A stretch of DNA of 64,000 bases. It comes from Equus caballus. Taxonomy: Eukaryota > Chordata > Mammalia > Perissodactyla > Equidae. Below are positions 1 to 13,175 of this stretch, piece after piece (position 1 is the stretch's first letter; the number at the start of each line of letters is the position of its first letter). Below the pieces are notes generated by a model. It was given only the letters and a program-made list of their open reading frames with translations, made no database searches and had not been told where the DNA came from. The stretch is from assembly GCF_041296265.1 (NCBI RefSeq), contig NC_091684.1, positions 97,462,001 through 97,526,000 on the forward strand, read 5' to 3'. A program made the translations under genes and the position numbers.

Positions 1-1490
1 TATGGCCCAAAATATGTTCTTTGAACACTTGAATAGAATGTGTATTCTGCTGTTGGTGGCTGGAATGTCCTATAAACGTTGATTGGATGTGTTGATTGAT
101 GGTGGTGTTCAGTTCCTCTACGTCCTGGCCGGTTTTCTGTCTAGTTGTCCTCTCAATTATTGAGAGGGAGGTATCAAAGTTTCCAACTATAATGGTGTCT
201 TTGTCTAGTTCTCTAGTCAGTTCTATCAGGTTTTGCTTCACATGTCTTACGGCTCTGTTGTTTGGTGCGTACACATTTAAGATTGCTGTGTCTTCTTGGG
301 GAATTTACACTTGGATCATTATATAAAGTTCTTCTCTGACTGGTAATTTTCTTTGCTCTGAAGCCTACTTTGTCTGACATTAATGTAGCCACTCCTGATT
401 TCCTTTGATTAATTTTTCCTCTGTCTCCTCCATTCTGCTATTGAGCCTATCCACGGAGATTTTGTTTTAGTTACTGCATTTTTCAGTTCTTTTAAAATTT
501 TCATTTTGTTTTTGTTATATCTTCTATTTCTTTGGTGAGGTTTTCTAATCATTTTCATTTGTTTCAGGAGTGATTGCTTGTTGAAATATTTTTACCATGT
601 CTACTTTAAGATCTTTGTCAGATAATCTTAACCTCTTTCTCATCTTAGTTTTGGGATTGATTGATATCTTTTTCATTCGATTTGAGACCTTTCTGGTTCT
701 TTGTGTGATAAGTGAGTCTCAATTGAATTTGAGTGATGATGAGTGAGTTTCAATTGAAACCTGGATATTTTCATATTATGTTATAAGTCTCTGCATCTTA
801 CTTAAATCTGTTTTAGCCGGCTTTCTCTGGCATGAGAAGAGGGGTTACCTCCTGATTGTTTCCAGGTGGGGATAGAAGTTTAGCTTCTATATGTGGCTCT
901 GTTGATACTTGAAGTGGGGAGAGGGCTCCTCATTGCTACCAGGTGGAGGTGAAAGTATAGGCTCCCAGTGTGGTCTCCACTGACACTCTGGGGTGGGGCT
1001 CCTTACTGGGGGTTGATATAGTTGAGGAGGAAAGTCCTAGCCCCCTACTTGACCTTCCCCGACACTATCTTGGCAGGAGTTTTACGGTACATTGTTAGTG
1101 CTTCACAAGAGTGGAAGTCTAGCCTCCTTGCTCAGCTTTTCCTGATGTGAGGGGGGAAGCGGGTCACAGCTTTTTCCATGGTGTTTGGCTGGAGTGGGCA
1201 GCTATTGTCTAAAAGTTTTCTGTCTTGCTGGGCTGTGCCTTCCCTGTTCATCTGACTGGAGAGAGCAGGCTTTTATCAGGGCTTTTTTTTTTCTGCACTA
1301 ATGGTCATGACTTGGCTGCTGCCTTCTTCAGCTTCAAATCTGTGATACAGGAGGCGAAAAGAAAACCCAGGGAACTCACTGCTGTGTCATTCCTTGGTCA
1401 TTTTCTTATGTTTGTTTTATAGACGACGTCTAGGGGTTTTAGTTATACTTAGTGGGAAGAATAGGGAATAGTGCATCTATTCCATTTTCC
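1..1490 (-). mobile_element. Old L1 LINE, internal part, antisense
   Basis: Plus-strand text such as the stretch at 340-410 (reverse of L1 ORF2 around the 'gaagcctactttgtctgac' segment) marks a minus-strand L1 of an old mammalian L1M type. It is diverged, with no long reading frame, and is cut by the window edge on the left. The region beyond about 830 is less certain and may be L1 5' sequence. Confidence 0.7.
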
Positions 1491-1494
1491 TGGA

Positions 1495-1600
1495 AGCCTA
1501 AGTTCTCTCATTGTAGTTTTAAATTGCATTTCCCTAATGCCTAATGATGTTGAACATCTTTCCATGTGCTTATTGGCCATCTGTGATCCTCTTCAGTGAA
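1495..1600 (-). mobile_element. L1 3'-end fragment, antisense
   Basis: 'tttccctaatgcctaatgat' and the following lines match the antisense of an L1 ORF2/3' UTR boundary. It is a separate short piece between the L1 at 1-1490 and the L2 that follows. Confidence 0.6.
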
Positions 1601-1604
1601 ATTC

Positions 1605-2860
1605 AGCTTTTATTTTAAACCTTCTGTGTTCTTCTCATTCTTCCCAATCTTCTGGCCATCTCACTTCTTCCCTTGCAGATTTCCTTCTTCACAAAGAAAA
1701 CTGAAGTCATCAGCAGGAATTTTCTTAAACACATCCATTTCTCCCGCCCACCACTCTTTGTCTCCTCCTGCATTGGGTCCTAGCCCCTTCTTCTCAGAAC
1801 CCTAGGCTATTCGTTTTTGCTTCTCTCTCCTATTCTGTTCCCTCTCAGTTGAGATTTCCCATTAACATTTAAGCAGTTTAAGCTCCTTCTTAAACAAGAG
1901 CACACAGAGCTCCTTCTCTCTCCCACATTGCCTTTTTCTCCTCTTTCACCTGACAGTTAGAATTCTTAAAATAATCACCTGTATTTCCAGGTTGGCTTGC
2001 TTCTCTTCCCTTCACTGAAACAGCTCTTGGTCAGGTCAACAACGACCACCAAGTCACCAAATCCAATGGACACTTTTCCATCCTTGCTTTGCTTGGTGAT
2101 TCTTTCCTTCTTGAGACACTCACTTCCTCACATCTCTGGACCTCCTCACTCCAGGTATTCCTCCTGCTTCTCTGGATACTTGTTCTCTATCTCTTTGAAG
2201 ACTCTTCCTCCCCCATCAGGCTGTTAAATATATTGACGTTCCTCAAGGCTCAGTTCAGGCTCTTTTCTCTTCTCCACCTATGCTCTTTCCCTGGGAAATT
2301 ACCTAGGACTACAGCTTTAGTTATCAACTCTATAGCAAAGACTTGCATATCTACATCCCCATCTAGACTCTTCTGAGCTCCTAACTCTTATATTCAATCA
2401 CCTTCTTTTCATCTCCACTTGGCTATCTCAGGCATGTCAATCATGACAATCCCAAGCCAAACTCATGATCTTCCCCCATAAGCCCAGCCACCTTCCCGTG
2501 TTCTCGTCTCCATTTCCTCTGCTACCACCAAAGTCCAAGTTAACCACTGTCGTTCACCTGGATGTCCATAAACAGCCTTTAATTGGCCTCCTGCATCTAT
2601 GCTGCCCAACAAAGACAGTTTTTTGCACCAGAATGCCAAAACACAAATTGGATCATGTTGGCCTCTGCTTAAACCCTTTCATTGTCTTCCAATTTCTCTT
2701 AGTGTAAAACCCAAAATCTTTAACCTGGCCTGTAAGGCCTTATGAGGTCTGGCCAGGGCCTCCTGTCCAGCCTCAGCTTATACCATTCCTTCTCTTTCAT
2801 TTGTTACTTCAGCCCCAATGGCCTTAGATCAATGCCTCCTTTCTCGTCTCAAAAACACCC
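1605..2860 (+). mobile_element. L2 LINE, ORF2 C-terminal part, sense
   Basis: Recognisable L2 landmarks include the 'ctccacttggctatctcagg' segment (2416 on), the 'aaattggatcatgttggcct' segment (2645 on) and 'cctggcctgtaaggcctta'-like text near 2725. Highly diverged and inactive. Confidence 0.65.
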
Positions 2861-3654
2861 CAACTAAAAGAGTATGACTTTCTTAAACCTCAGGAATGCT
2901 AAGGGCCAGAGAGTCACAGAGGAGGCCACTTCCTGTTCTAGAGATGAACACGCCTTGCTCCAGGACCTAGAGTTAGGACTCCACTCCTCCCAGGCCATCT
3001 CCAAATCTATCCTTCATCCATGGTGCCCTTTGGATGCTTCCACCACTGTCTGTCTGTTGTTGCTGTACTCTGTCTCCCATTCAGACCAATATGAAACCTA
3101 ATGGATCCTGTCATTGGGCCACAGTTTTCTTATTAGCATTGTTTCCATGGCGCACAATCGTGGTATAGGCATAGTGCCTGGCAAAACCATGCTGCAAGTC
3201 ACAGGATGGCCCCTTCCACCCTGACATTCAGCCCCTAGCACCCCCTTTTCTTACAGCCCCGTGGGCAGACTCTCTCCCACCCTGCTTCAGTCTTGAACAT
3301 GGGGAAGATGTGGAAATTCTCCCGCAAGACGTCCACTAGATATTGCTTTAAAAATGACTGTGAAAAAATGTATCCAGATGTAGAAGAAGCTTCCTCTGAA
3401 GAATGGATGGACACACGGGGCTTGGAGAAGTTTGTGGACATGATGTGAAGCCTTGAGAGAGGAAGGGAAGGCACTAGGAAGGAGTCTCGGGGGGAATTGC
3501 ACTGCTCTAGGGAGGCATTGCTTTGGAAGATGATTCTGAGCCAACTATGTTTCAGCTATGAGACCCAGGAAGAGGGAAATTTGTGTCACCTCCTCAGGGA
3601 AGCCTTCCTGGATCCCCCCATAACTTTTGACTTTCCTCTGGGCTCCTGTAGCAC
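2861..3654. other. Intergenic stretch, little recognisable
   Basis: No gene seen. A short L2-like piece ('ctcagggaagccttcctgga') sits at 3593-3650. Open frames here are short and without family features. Confidence 0.5.
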
Positions 3655-4029
3655 TTTTAATTCACTTACCATACAATTGAGATATACAGTGAGATATATA
3701 TTGAGGTATAAGTCACACACCATAAAATTCACCCTTTTGAAGTGTGTAATTCAGTGGTTTTCAGTATATTCACAAAGTCATGCAATCAATACCACTATCT
3801 AACCTCAGAACATTTTGAATGTCCCCAAAAGAGCCTGGTACCCATTAGCAGTGATTTCCCCTTCCATCCACTTCCAACCACTAATCTAGTTTCTGTCTCT
3901 ATGCATTTGCCTATTGAAATAATGAAATAATATAAAATAAAAATAATAATATAAATGAAATAATATAAAATGAGGTCTTTTGTGTCTGGCTTCTTTCACT
4001 TAGTATAATGTTTTCAAAATTCATCCATG

Positions 4030-4278
4030 CTGGGGCCAGCCCGGTGGCATAGCAGTTAAGTTCGCAGGCTCCACTTCGGAGGCCCAAGGTTCTCCAGTTC
4101 GGATCCCGGGTGCTGACTTATGCACCACTTGTCAAGCTACACTGTGGCAGCATCCCACATACAAAGTAGAGGAAGAGGGCATAGATGTTAGCTCAAGGCC
4201 AATCTTCCCCAGCAAAAATAGGAGGATTGGTAGAAGATGTTAGTTTAGGGCTAATCTTCCTCAAAAACAAAAAAAACC
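4030..4278 (+). mobile_element. ERE (equine tRNA-derived SINE), sense, with 12-bp target duplication
   Basis: The head 'ggggccagcccggtggcata' and the body with 'gctcaaggccaatcttcccc' and an A-rich tail are ERE-type. Exact 12-bp repeats 'aattcatccatg' at 4018-4029 and 4279-4290 flank it, showing insertion into the L1. Confidence 0.88.
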
Positions 4279-5858
4279 AATTCATCCATGTCATAGCATA
4301 TATCAGTACTTCATTCCTTTTTAAAGCTGAATAATATTTCATTGTACGAATAAACTACGTTTTGTTTATCTGTTCATCAATTGATTCATATTTGGATTGT
4401 TTCCACATTATGGCTATTCTGAATACTGTTTCTATGAACATTAGTATACAAAATTTTGTGTGGAAATATGTTCTCAGTTTTGTTGGGTATATACCTAGGA
4501 GTGGAATTGCTGGGTCACATGATAAGTGTGTGTTTAACTTTTTGAGGAGCTTCCAACTGTTTTCCAAAGTTCTGCACCATTTAGCATTCCCACCAACAAC
4601 ATATGAGGGTTTCAATATCTCCACATCCTTGTCAACCCTTGTTATTGTCAATCTTTTTGATTACAGCCATCTTAGAGCAGGTGTGAAATGGTATCTCATT
4701 ATGGTTTTGATCTGCATTTTTTAAATAACTAATGATATTAAGCATTTTCATGGGCTTATTTGCCAGTTGTATATCTTCTCTGGGGAAATGTCTATACAAA
4801 TGCTTTGCCCATTTTAAAAAAATGGATTATTTGTCCTTCTATTGTTGAATTGTAAGAGTTGTTTATATATTCTGAATACTAGTTTCTTATAAGATATATG
4901 TTTTGCAGATGTTTATTCCAGTTGGCAGGTTGTCTTTTCACTTTTTTGAGTGTCCTTTGAAGCATAAAATTTAATTTTGAAGAAGTACAATTTACCCATT
5001 TTTGTTGTTGCTGCTTGTGATTTTGGTATCCTAGCTAAGAAACCACTGCCTAACCCAAGGTTTTGAAGATTGAAGCCTGTTTTCTTCTAAGACTTTTATA
5101 GTTTTACCTCTGACATTTAGGTCTACGGCCCATTTTGAGTTAATTTTTGTCTATGGGATATGGTTGAGATTTAAATTCATCCTTTTGCATGGGGATATCT
5201 GATTGTCCCAGCACCATTTGTTGAAGAGAATCTTCTTCCCCCATTAAATTGTCTTGGCATCTTTGTTGAAAATCAGCTGATCATAAATGTAGGGGTTTCT
5301 TTCTGGACTCAAGTCTATTTATTGATCTCTATGTCTACCCTTGTCCCTGTAGCACACTGTTTTGATTAGTGTAGCTTTGTAGTAAGTCTTGAAGTTAGAA
5401 AGTGTGAGTCCTCCAACATTGTTCTTTTTCAAAATCATTTTGGTTGTTCCAGGTCCTTTGCATGTCCATGTGAATTTTAGGATCAGATGGTCAATTTCTG
5501 AAAAAAAACTCAGGTAAGGTTTTGATAGGGATTGCGATGAATCTGTAGACTAATTTGGAGAATATTGCCAGTTTAGCAATATTGAGTCTTCCAATCCATG
5601 ATTACTGAATGTCTTTCCATTTATTTGGGTCTGCTTTAATTTCTTCCCACAGTGTTTTGTAGTTTCAACGTACAAATCTTGCACTTCTTTTGATAAATTT
5701 ATTCCTAGGCATTTAAAAAAAATTGATGCTGTTATAAATGGAATTGTTTTCTTAATTTCCAGATTATTCATTGTTAATGTATTGAAATGCAATTGCTATT
5801 TATATTTTTATTTTGCATCTTGCAAACTTTCTGTATTTGTTTACTACTCCTAATAGTT

Positions 5859-5880
5859 TGTGTGTGTGTGTGTGTGTGTG
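5859..5880. repeat. (TG)n simple repeat within L1
   Basis: A 22-base TG run inside the antisense L1. Confidence 0.9.
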
Positions 5881-6960
5881 GCTTCCTTAGGATTTTTTAT
5901 ATACAAGATCATGTCATCTGCAAATGGAGATGATAGTTTTACTTTTTCCTTTCTAATCTGGATTTATTTTCTTTCTTTTAAACTTCCTAGTTGCCCTCAA
6001 GGACAATGTTGAAGAGAGGGGCAAGAATAGACATCTTTGCCTTTTTCCTGATGCTAGGTGGAACGTTTTCAGCCTTTCACCACTAAGTATGATGTTAACT
6101 GTGGTTTTTTTCATAGACACGTTTCGTCAGTTTAAGAAAATTCCCTTCTCTGCCTAATTTGTTGAGTGTGTTTATCATGAGAGGATGTTGACTTTTGTTA
6201 AATGTGCTTTCTATGTCGATTAAGACAATCATGTGTAGATTAATGTTTTTCATCAATGTTGTGAAATTTGGGGCCATTGTTTCTTCAGATATACTTTTTG
6301 CCCCTGTCCCTGTCTTTTCTCTTTCTGGGACTTCCATTACGTGCATGCTGGTCTGCTTGATGGTTCCATTGGTCTCTGAGACTCTGTTCACTTTTCTTAA
6401 TTCTTTCTCCTTTCTGTTCTCCACACTGGAAAATCTCCAATGGCCTATCTTCAAGTTCACTGATTCTTTTTTTCTGCCTGCTCAAATCTGCCATTGAGCC
6501 CCTCTAGTAAATTTTTCAGGTCAGTTATTGTATTTTTCAACTCTAGAATTTTTACTTGGCTCTTTTTATAATTTCTCTTTATTGATGTTCTATACTTGGT
6601 GAGACACTGATCTCATTGTTTCCTTAAGTTCTTTAGATGGATTCCTTTAGCTCCTTGAACATGTTTAAAATACCTGATTTAAAGTCTTTGTCTAGTACAT
6701 CCAACATACGAGTTTTCTCAGGCACTCTTTCTACTGATTACTTGTTTGCTGCATATGGAACATACTTTCCTGGTGTTTTGCATACCTTATAATAATTTTT
6801 TGTGGAAAACAAGATTGAGCAATTTTTCCTTAACAAACACTTCCCAGACTGTTGCCAGCTCTTGGTTAATTTCCAGCATTATGAAAAAGTTAATTTTGAC
6901 ATTTTTTGCCTGTGTTCTTATTGCTTTTGTGGAGAAGAAGATTTTCAGAGGCTCTTATTC

Positions 6961-7165
6961 CATCATTCCTGCTGACACCCCATGGCACTGTGAATCATCC
7001 TTGTTACAGCACTTGTAGCAAATGGTTATACATGACCTACTTTATTTCCCTGCTGGGCTGTGAGCTGCTAGAGGGAAAGGATTGTGTCTTATTCACCTCC
7101 TTATCTTCCCCTCCAGAACAAAGCTGGGTGCTTGTTAAACAGCAAATGTTATTGAAGGAATGAGC
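6961..7165 (+). mobile_element. L2 3' end, sense
   Basis: 'gctgggctgtgagctgctag' followed by 'gggaaaggattgtgtcttat' and 'aacagcaaatgttattgaag' is the typical L2 3' end layout. Confidence 0.65.
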
Positions 7166-7320
7166 AATTGAACCCCCAAAGGAGGTAGCCATTGAGAAAA
7201 AGTTGGCATGTGGTCTTGGGATGCTTTGGCTTTATTTATTAATCCTAGAGAATCCTGGGAAAATCATTCTTGTATTTGCATCTAGTAGTTCTGGAGGTTT
7301 CTATCCCCATTGTGTCACTC

Positions 7321-7480
7321 ATTAGTAGAGTGTCTTAAGGCAGTTTTCATAATCATTTAGAACCTCAGTATTCTCATATATGCAACGTGGATAATAACAC
7401 TTAAGATCATAACATTGTGATCCTAGCATGATTCAGAGGATTAGATTAGGTGACACATATAAAGCGCACAGCACAGTGTC
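7321..7480 (+). repeat. MIR SINE, sense
   Basis: Text such as 'aacctcagtattctcatata', then 'gtgacacatataaagcgcac' and 'agcacagtg', follows the MIR core and 3' half. The rest of 7166-8030 holds nothing I can name. Confidence 0.55.
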
Positions 7481-8354
7481 GGGCGATGATGCTCTTAATT
7501 AAGACTGTTTATTCTTCTTGCCTTTCCAACTCCAGGGAGTCCTTTAATCATTTCCTGTTTAATTTGAGCAGGGGTTTGGCAAACGCACCTGCAACAGAAC
7601 TGACAAACAATGGTGTCTTTAGCTCTCTGATGCCTGAGCTTCCACAAAGGTCTTCTCTGAAACCCAGGCAGGTAGAACAACCAAGTTACCCCATCCACGG
7701 GGCTCATGCACTGCTAGAGCTATAAACAGAAAACACCTGCTCCTGTGGCAATGGCCAGGTGTGTAGACAGGGCTGTGAGCAGCTTGTCTGGGGCACTGGG
7801 GGTTTTAAAGCTGGGAAGGTAGGCAACCCCAGGACTTACCTAGAAAGGGAAGCAAACCACAGACTCCTAGACAGCAAAGAAGATGGGTCCTCAGAGCTTC
7901 CAGGATGATGATTCTGGGGGAGGGGGACAGGGGACAAGTTATATTGGGATCGCTCTAGTTTATTTACACTTCCTAGTATGATTTTTCTCCAAAAACATTA
8001 ATAAATAAAGACTTAGTTTTTTTTTTTTAACTTTGAAGACAACTGATCTAATCCAAACCCTTTATTAGATAGATGAAAATGCAGGTCAGAAAAATTTAGG
8101 GACCCACCCAAGGTCAGGCAGGAAGGGAGCAGCAAAGCTGGAACTCCAAGGTGGGTGTCGTTCTCACTGGGAGTCCAGGGTCCTTTCCACCTTACCTGCT
8201 GCCACCCTGTTAAGTCCCCCCATAGCACCTGCAAAAACACCTGAGCATGTGCCATCTTGAGTCACGTACATATCGCGTCTCCAAGGACAGTTTCTGTGAC
8301 CAGAAATGCTTGGATCTGCAGTGTTTGTTGCCTAGACTCAGAAGCATGAGGATG

Positions 8355-8480
8355 AGGTTCAGACACAGGTTCTGGTGTCATCAGCTAACCTGTGTGAATC
8401 TCAGTGTTTTCATCTAAAAAACGGGGCGTCAAATCCCCTTCCTGTCTCCCTCCTTTGGTTGTTCTAAGGATCACAGAAAT
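8355..8480 (+). repeat. MIR SINE, sense
   Basis: 'aacctgtgtgaatctcagtg' and 'ttttcatctaaaaaacgggg' correspond to the MIR 'cctcagtttcctcatctgta' region. A reverse MIR piece is also likely at about 8040-8145. Confidence 0.5.
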
Positions 8481-9494
8481 AAAAGACAGAAAAAAATTTT
8501 AATTCCATTTTCTTCCATCCACATGTTCACCAACATCCTTCATTTATTCCCTTAGTAGCGGAATACAGCTGCTCTTGGCTTTGTTTGGTTTGGAGAATCG
8601 CTAGCCCCAAACCTCCCGTCAGAATCCTAGGCCTCCCCTCTCCTCCTGCTGATTCCTGAGCTGTCAAGGAGAGATTGTGCAGTGGCGGGAAGTTCGTCAC
8701 TCTGTCCCACACTTACTGGATGCCATGTGGTGTGGGCGACTCCACCCGGGACAACTTCCTTTAGTTCCTGCTCATATTTCCAAACGCTCACTGGACTCAG
8801 AAGCTTGAGAACCTAAGAGGCATCTGTATTTATTCCCCTCCAAGCCTGTTTGTCTTCCCCATCTTAGCATATGGCACCTTCAAACACCCAGGTATCACCC
8901 ATGTGTCCTCCCATGCCTTCAGACCTCATATAGTTCACATGATAGAAATTGCAAACTTCTCCTCAACATCCATGCTGTTCTCCCCCACCTATGCCATCTG
9001 GGTAAGGCTGACCACACCCATACCTTAATTGATCCAAGCCAATTAAGATAATCTCACCTCCTACCCAAGTGATTGTTTCCAGTAACTCCCATGTAAGCTA
9101 ATCAGTTCACTGGCAGTGGAGGCGTAGTGGGGATAAAGCCAACTATCTGCTCCATTCTCCTGGCAGCAGGGATTTGTTCAGAGATGGCTCAATGAATTAA
9201 AAATCAAGCTTTGGTTTTATGGTTGTTGGAAATGATGCTTGCTCCTCCTCCATGCCAATGGAGCCCTCTTGCAACCAGGTATGAAGTCAGCATAAGGATA
9301 AATGGACACATAGAGGTGGGGGAGAGATGGGGCGGGACTGAGAGTCATAGGAAAAGAAGGCTAGAGCCCTGATCCAACCTTGCCTGAAGCCTACCTCTGT
9401 CACACTTTTCACTTGTGTAAGTCTGTAAGTTGTTCTTATTTTCTGAAGATAGTTAACAGTGTGCCATTTCATCTCCTGACCTCCACTGTTGGCC

Positions 9495-9965
9495 CTTCCA
9501 GCACAGTCTCCACACTGCAACCAGAGAGATCAGGTAAGAGTGGAAATCAGATCTGGTTACTTTCCCGATTAAAACCTTTCAAAAGCTTTTATTTGCTCTT
9601 AAAATAAGACTTAATCCCTCTTCTCCATCCCCCCCGCCTCCGGCAGCCAAGCTGGACATGCCCCTGCATCTTCTCTCCCTTCTCCTCGACTCCACCTGCT
9701 CCAGAAGAATCTTTACATCCTTGAGGAGCCAAGCCCTTCCCCACTGGCTGGTCCCTGGCCTGGCATGCTTTTCCCTGCTCTCACTGCACTCCTTATTCTG
9801 GGCTCAATGATCAGCTCCTCAGAGATTTCTTTCCTGGGCACCTCTCCAGTCACTTCCCATCTTAGCCATGTTCATCTCCAAGGGCTCATCACAATTCGTA
9901 ACGATGCATTCTGTACACGTGCTTGTTTATTGTCACTAGAAGGTACGCTGCTCATGTGGACCTTG
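9495..9965 (+). mobile_element. L2 LINE fragment, sense
   Basis: Segments reading like 'agagagatc...aaatcagatctggttac', 'gcctggcatgcttttccctg' and 'agatttctttcctgggcacc' follow the L2 ORF2 end and 3' UTR order. 8481-9494 has nothing I recognise. Confidence 0.6.
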
Positions 9966-10017
9966 ACTGTGGTTTAAACTGTCTCACATAATTAGGCTCC
10001 GTCAATATTTGTCAACG

Positions 10018-10480
10018 AACGCGCCGGAGCCGCTCAGCAAGCTGAAATCCTGCAGGGGGTGTTCCCAGAGCGCCACCCAGTGGCGGGTGAGGCCGCATGC
10101 AGGTCAGGGATCCGCAAGCTCCAGGACACACCTGAAAACATGGGTCTGAATCCTCCGGCGGGTGAGAGACTAAATGACACCGCCGTCAGTTGCTGGGAGG
10201 GGAAGGCCAGGCCACTGGGATCGTGGATCGTGGTGCACCGATCTGGCCAAATAGCCCCGGCAGCCCCCGCTTCGCTGGGGAGCTCGTTACAAATGCAGCA
10301 TCTCGGCCCCACCCTAGACCTACGGAGCCAAGCCCGCACCTGACAAGGTCCAGGGAATCCGTGAGCACGGTTGAGCAGCCGGGCTCTCTACCCTGCACGT
10401 GCCTGCCCGCGCTGAGCCCCGAAAATCTCTGCGCCCCGAGCCAGGAGCCAGGCTTCCCCGCAGACTGTCTGACCCTCAGC
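10018..10480. other. CpG-rich intergenic patch containing a MER5-like hAT fragment
   Basis: Many CpGs by eye ('aacgcgccggagccgctcag' and others). The 10190-10345 part reads like a MER5-type element (inverted-repeat hAT relic: 'tcggccccaccctagaccta'). No convincing exon was found in the overlapping short frames. Confidence 0.4.
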
Positions 10481-10839
10481 GGGATGTCCAATCTCTTCCG
10501 GCCTTGGTCTCTCCACCACTTCGGAGACCTTTGTAAATGATATCACCGTGATCAAACGAAGACCTGGGCTGGGGCCCTCCCGCTGGTCTATGATCTATGG
10601 ACTTTGGGGAACTAGTAAGAGAAAGTGGAGGGCAAGCCATAGGACAAGATAGGGGTGAGGAGAAAAGAAATGGACTTCTAGAAAGAAATGTTTATGCGTA
10701 TGTGAGTGTGTACATATATATAATATATCTATATGAAACAGCAAAGAGATGGCCTCAGGGATGATGCACGGTAAATCTTAGCAAAATCACTATTCAGAAA
10801 ATGGAAGTGTCCATACCACGCCCCGCCCCCCAGATCGGT

Positions 10840-11165
10840 GGTTCTTAGTCCTGGCTGCTGTCTCCTAGCAGCTTTAAAAGCTCCACCCAGCCAGCCCTTC
10901 AGCCCAATGACATCAGGGCCTCAGTGGGGGGACCCAGACAGTGTCAGTCTGTAAAGGCTCACTGTGCTTCTCCAGCTGTAGGGCGGGTGCACAGAGTGCC
11001 TGGGGGGTTGTCAACAGGGCATTTGGACGGAGGATGGCAGGAGGCCTGAGAGTCAGCATTTCTAACCAGCACCCAGGTGAGACCAATGCTTCTGGTCTAG
11101 GGACCATTTTGAAGCGCGAGGCCCCAGATGACTCAAATGTGCAGACAAGTTTGAGAACTATGCTC
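10840..11165 (+). repeat. MER5/MER58-like hAT transposon relic
   Basis: Begins 'ggtggttcttagtcctggct' and ends near 'ctagggaccattttgaag', with 'gcagctttaaaagctccacc' inside: the usual features of short non-autonomous hAT relics. The family is not certain. Confidence 0.45.
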
Positions 11166-13175
11166 TTGAGGATGTTGTGGGGAATAAATGAGGTAGTGGA
11201 TGTGACGCATGTTGCATATACTTGTCACTCAAGCATCATAATTCCCCCATACACCCTTCTCTTGAGTGACTAATAAGAAAAATCAGGGGGTAGCACAGAA
11301 TAGCCCACAATGTCCCCGAAGGAGTGAATCTAATATTTATTGAACACCCATTGTGTGCCATGTGCTTTAAAATATGCCACCCTGGTGAGTCCATTTCGGT
11401 GGGAGTGGGACAAATTCTGAGATAAGAAACTTGCTCACATATTCAATCAATGGCAGATTCCGGATTCACGCCCAGGTCTTTCCAATACCCAAACCTAGAG
11501 GCTCCTTACTGCCTCTCACCTAGAGGACAGAAGGACATGTATGTCGACAGCTGTGGAGGGAAGGGCAGCTGGCCGAGCACGCTTTGCAGGAAGACAATGG
11601 AGCCATTGTGATCGCAGCTGAATGGCGGAGAGGAGAACAGGTGTGTGGTGTCTGGGCCAGGGAACAGCTTAAGAGAGCAGTGGCAAGTTACCTCAACCAA
11701 GAGGGAGGGAAGACTCAGGGATTACGATGTTGGCCTTCATCCAGGGCTTTTCCAGCTCTCACTACTGTAGAACCATTACCATCGTCACACGCCACTCCCT
11801 GCACATCTCCTGGGGCTCAGCTGCTTCTCCGGGCACCGGACGAGGGCTGCCCCCCTGTCCTGCACCCCGTGGTCTGCAGTGTGCTCCCACATGTAATAGC
11901 AGCACAAGGGGCCATCACCCCACTTTCCAGAGGAACGACCCAAGTCAGAAAAATTCAGGGACTGCCCCAAATTCTCACAATTACAGGCAAAACCCAGCCC
12001 CGGCCCTCCTAACCAAATCCTCTGCTCAGGAGGACTTTGGGGGTTTACATCCGGCTGGACGTTCACTGACTGTTCTGTAGGCAGAGAAAAGGGGGACTCT
12101 ATAGGGCCAGCTGCGTGTCCTCTGGCCAATGGGCACACAATTCTGTTCCCTTCAGGGAGAGATGTGGAATCACATCATCATTTGGGGTAGAAGATGCTAG
12201 ACATCATGCTTCTGTACCAAGAGCAGAAAAGAAAGTTTGAGATCCTGCAGGAATCGATACCCACATGTGCTTGCCAGGGAACTCCCAGGCTATTCAGAAA
12301 GGCACCTCCAGGGCTGGATGCCCAGCATAGATTTATCATTGAGTTAGCACTGCCACCTGGTGGTAGAAGCCAGTACTGCGCCATCCCAACCTGCCATCAG
12401 TTCTTTGCTTTTTTCCCTCCTTTTCTCTTCATTTAGCTTATACGACAGGACAGATAGTAATGATATTTATTGAGATAGGCAAAATAATACCATAGGCAGT
12501 TTGGTGGGAGGGAGAGTGAGCTTACATTAGATAAAATTGAACTAGATGTGTTTCTAACTGGGAAAATAGCAGAAACACTATCAATTTTGTCACTAGGAGA
12601 AAGATACAAATAAATTAGGCCTACTACCTTGCCGTGGAACTTATTTCCCTATGTGGAAAACTTGCAAAATCCTCTTACTCTTAAGAGCGAATATAGAGAT
12701 GGTTTAGGCTATAATGAATTTGTATTTCCTTTTTTTGCTGCTCAGTCAGGCACACGGTCCCTCTCTCCCCAGGAAAATGGTCCAGTGGGGACCTTGGGAA
12801 GGAGGCCGGGGACTGCCCATTCCTTTAGCTCAGAGACAATGTGCTAGTATTTATGACTTTAATTCAGGTCCCTTTGTCAATAGGCAGAGCCATTGTTCCC
12901 AGCACGAGGACGGGGTGGGATGGGAGATAGAATTCTACTCTCCTTATATTGCTTTGCTAAAGATCTTAAATAAACTCTGAAATCAGTGGATCTTAGAATG
13001 GTAGGTGATCTTGGAAAACAAATCTTGTGCATTTTCAATTGGGCTTCATACAATCCTGGGGTTCTGCAGAAGGCATACTGCGTACCCTGGTGGGGGAGGG
13101 TGCTGGCAGTGGTACCAGCTGGGCTCTCCATCCTCTCTGCTGTCACGTTCTAAACGGTCAGCTTTGGCGTAACAT
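11166..13175. other. Intergenic, no gene recognised
   Basis: Short MIR/L2-like pieces around 11330-11400 and 11895-12010. The open frames (up to 142 codons) overlap each other on both strands and show no domain, signal peptide or splice context. Confidence 0.5.

Larger units (their letters stand above)
3655..6960 (-). mobile_element. Old L1 LINE, 3' UTR through ORF2 and 5' parts, antisense, with an ERE inserted
   Basis: 3' UTR text at 3660-4017 and 4290-4800 (for example 'gggtatatacctaggagtgg' at 4485-4504) leads into antisense ORF2 (5000-6250) and an older 5'-type segment (6250-6960). The frames are broken throughout, as expected of an ancient L1M-class copy. A SINE interrupts it at 4030-4278. 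Confidence 0.75.

Noticed and set aside
4355-6497. Open frames of about 100-120 codons at 4355-4724 and 6095-6497
   Set aside because: They are remnants of L1 ORF2 and nearby L1 sequence, antisense to the window; not host genes.
11584-12138. Cluster of 117-142 codon frames as a possible novel gene
   Set aside because: Three frames on both strands overlap with no shared signal peptide, domain, splice sites or codon bias, and part is MIR-like.
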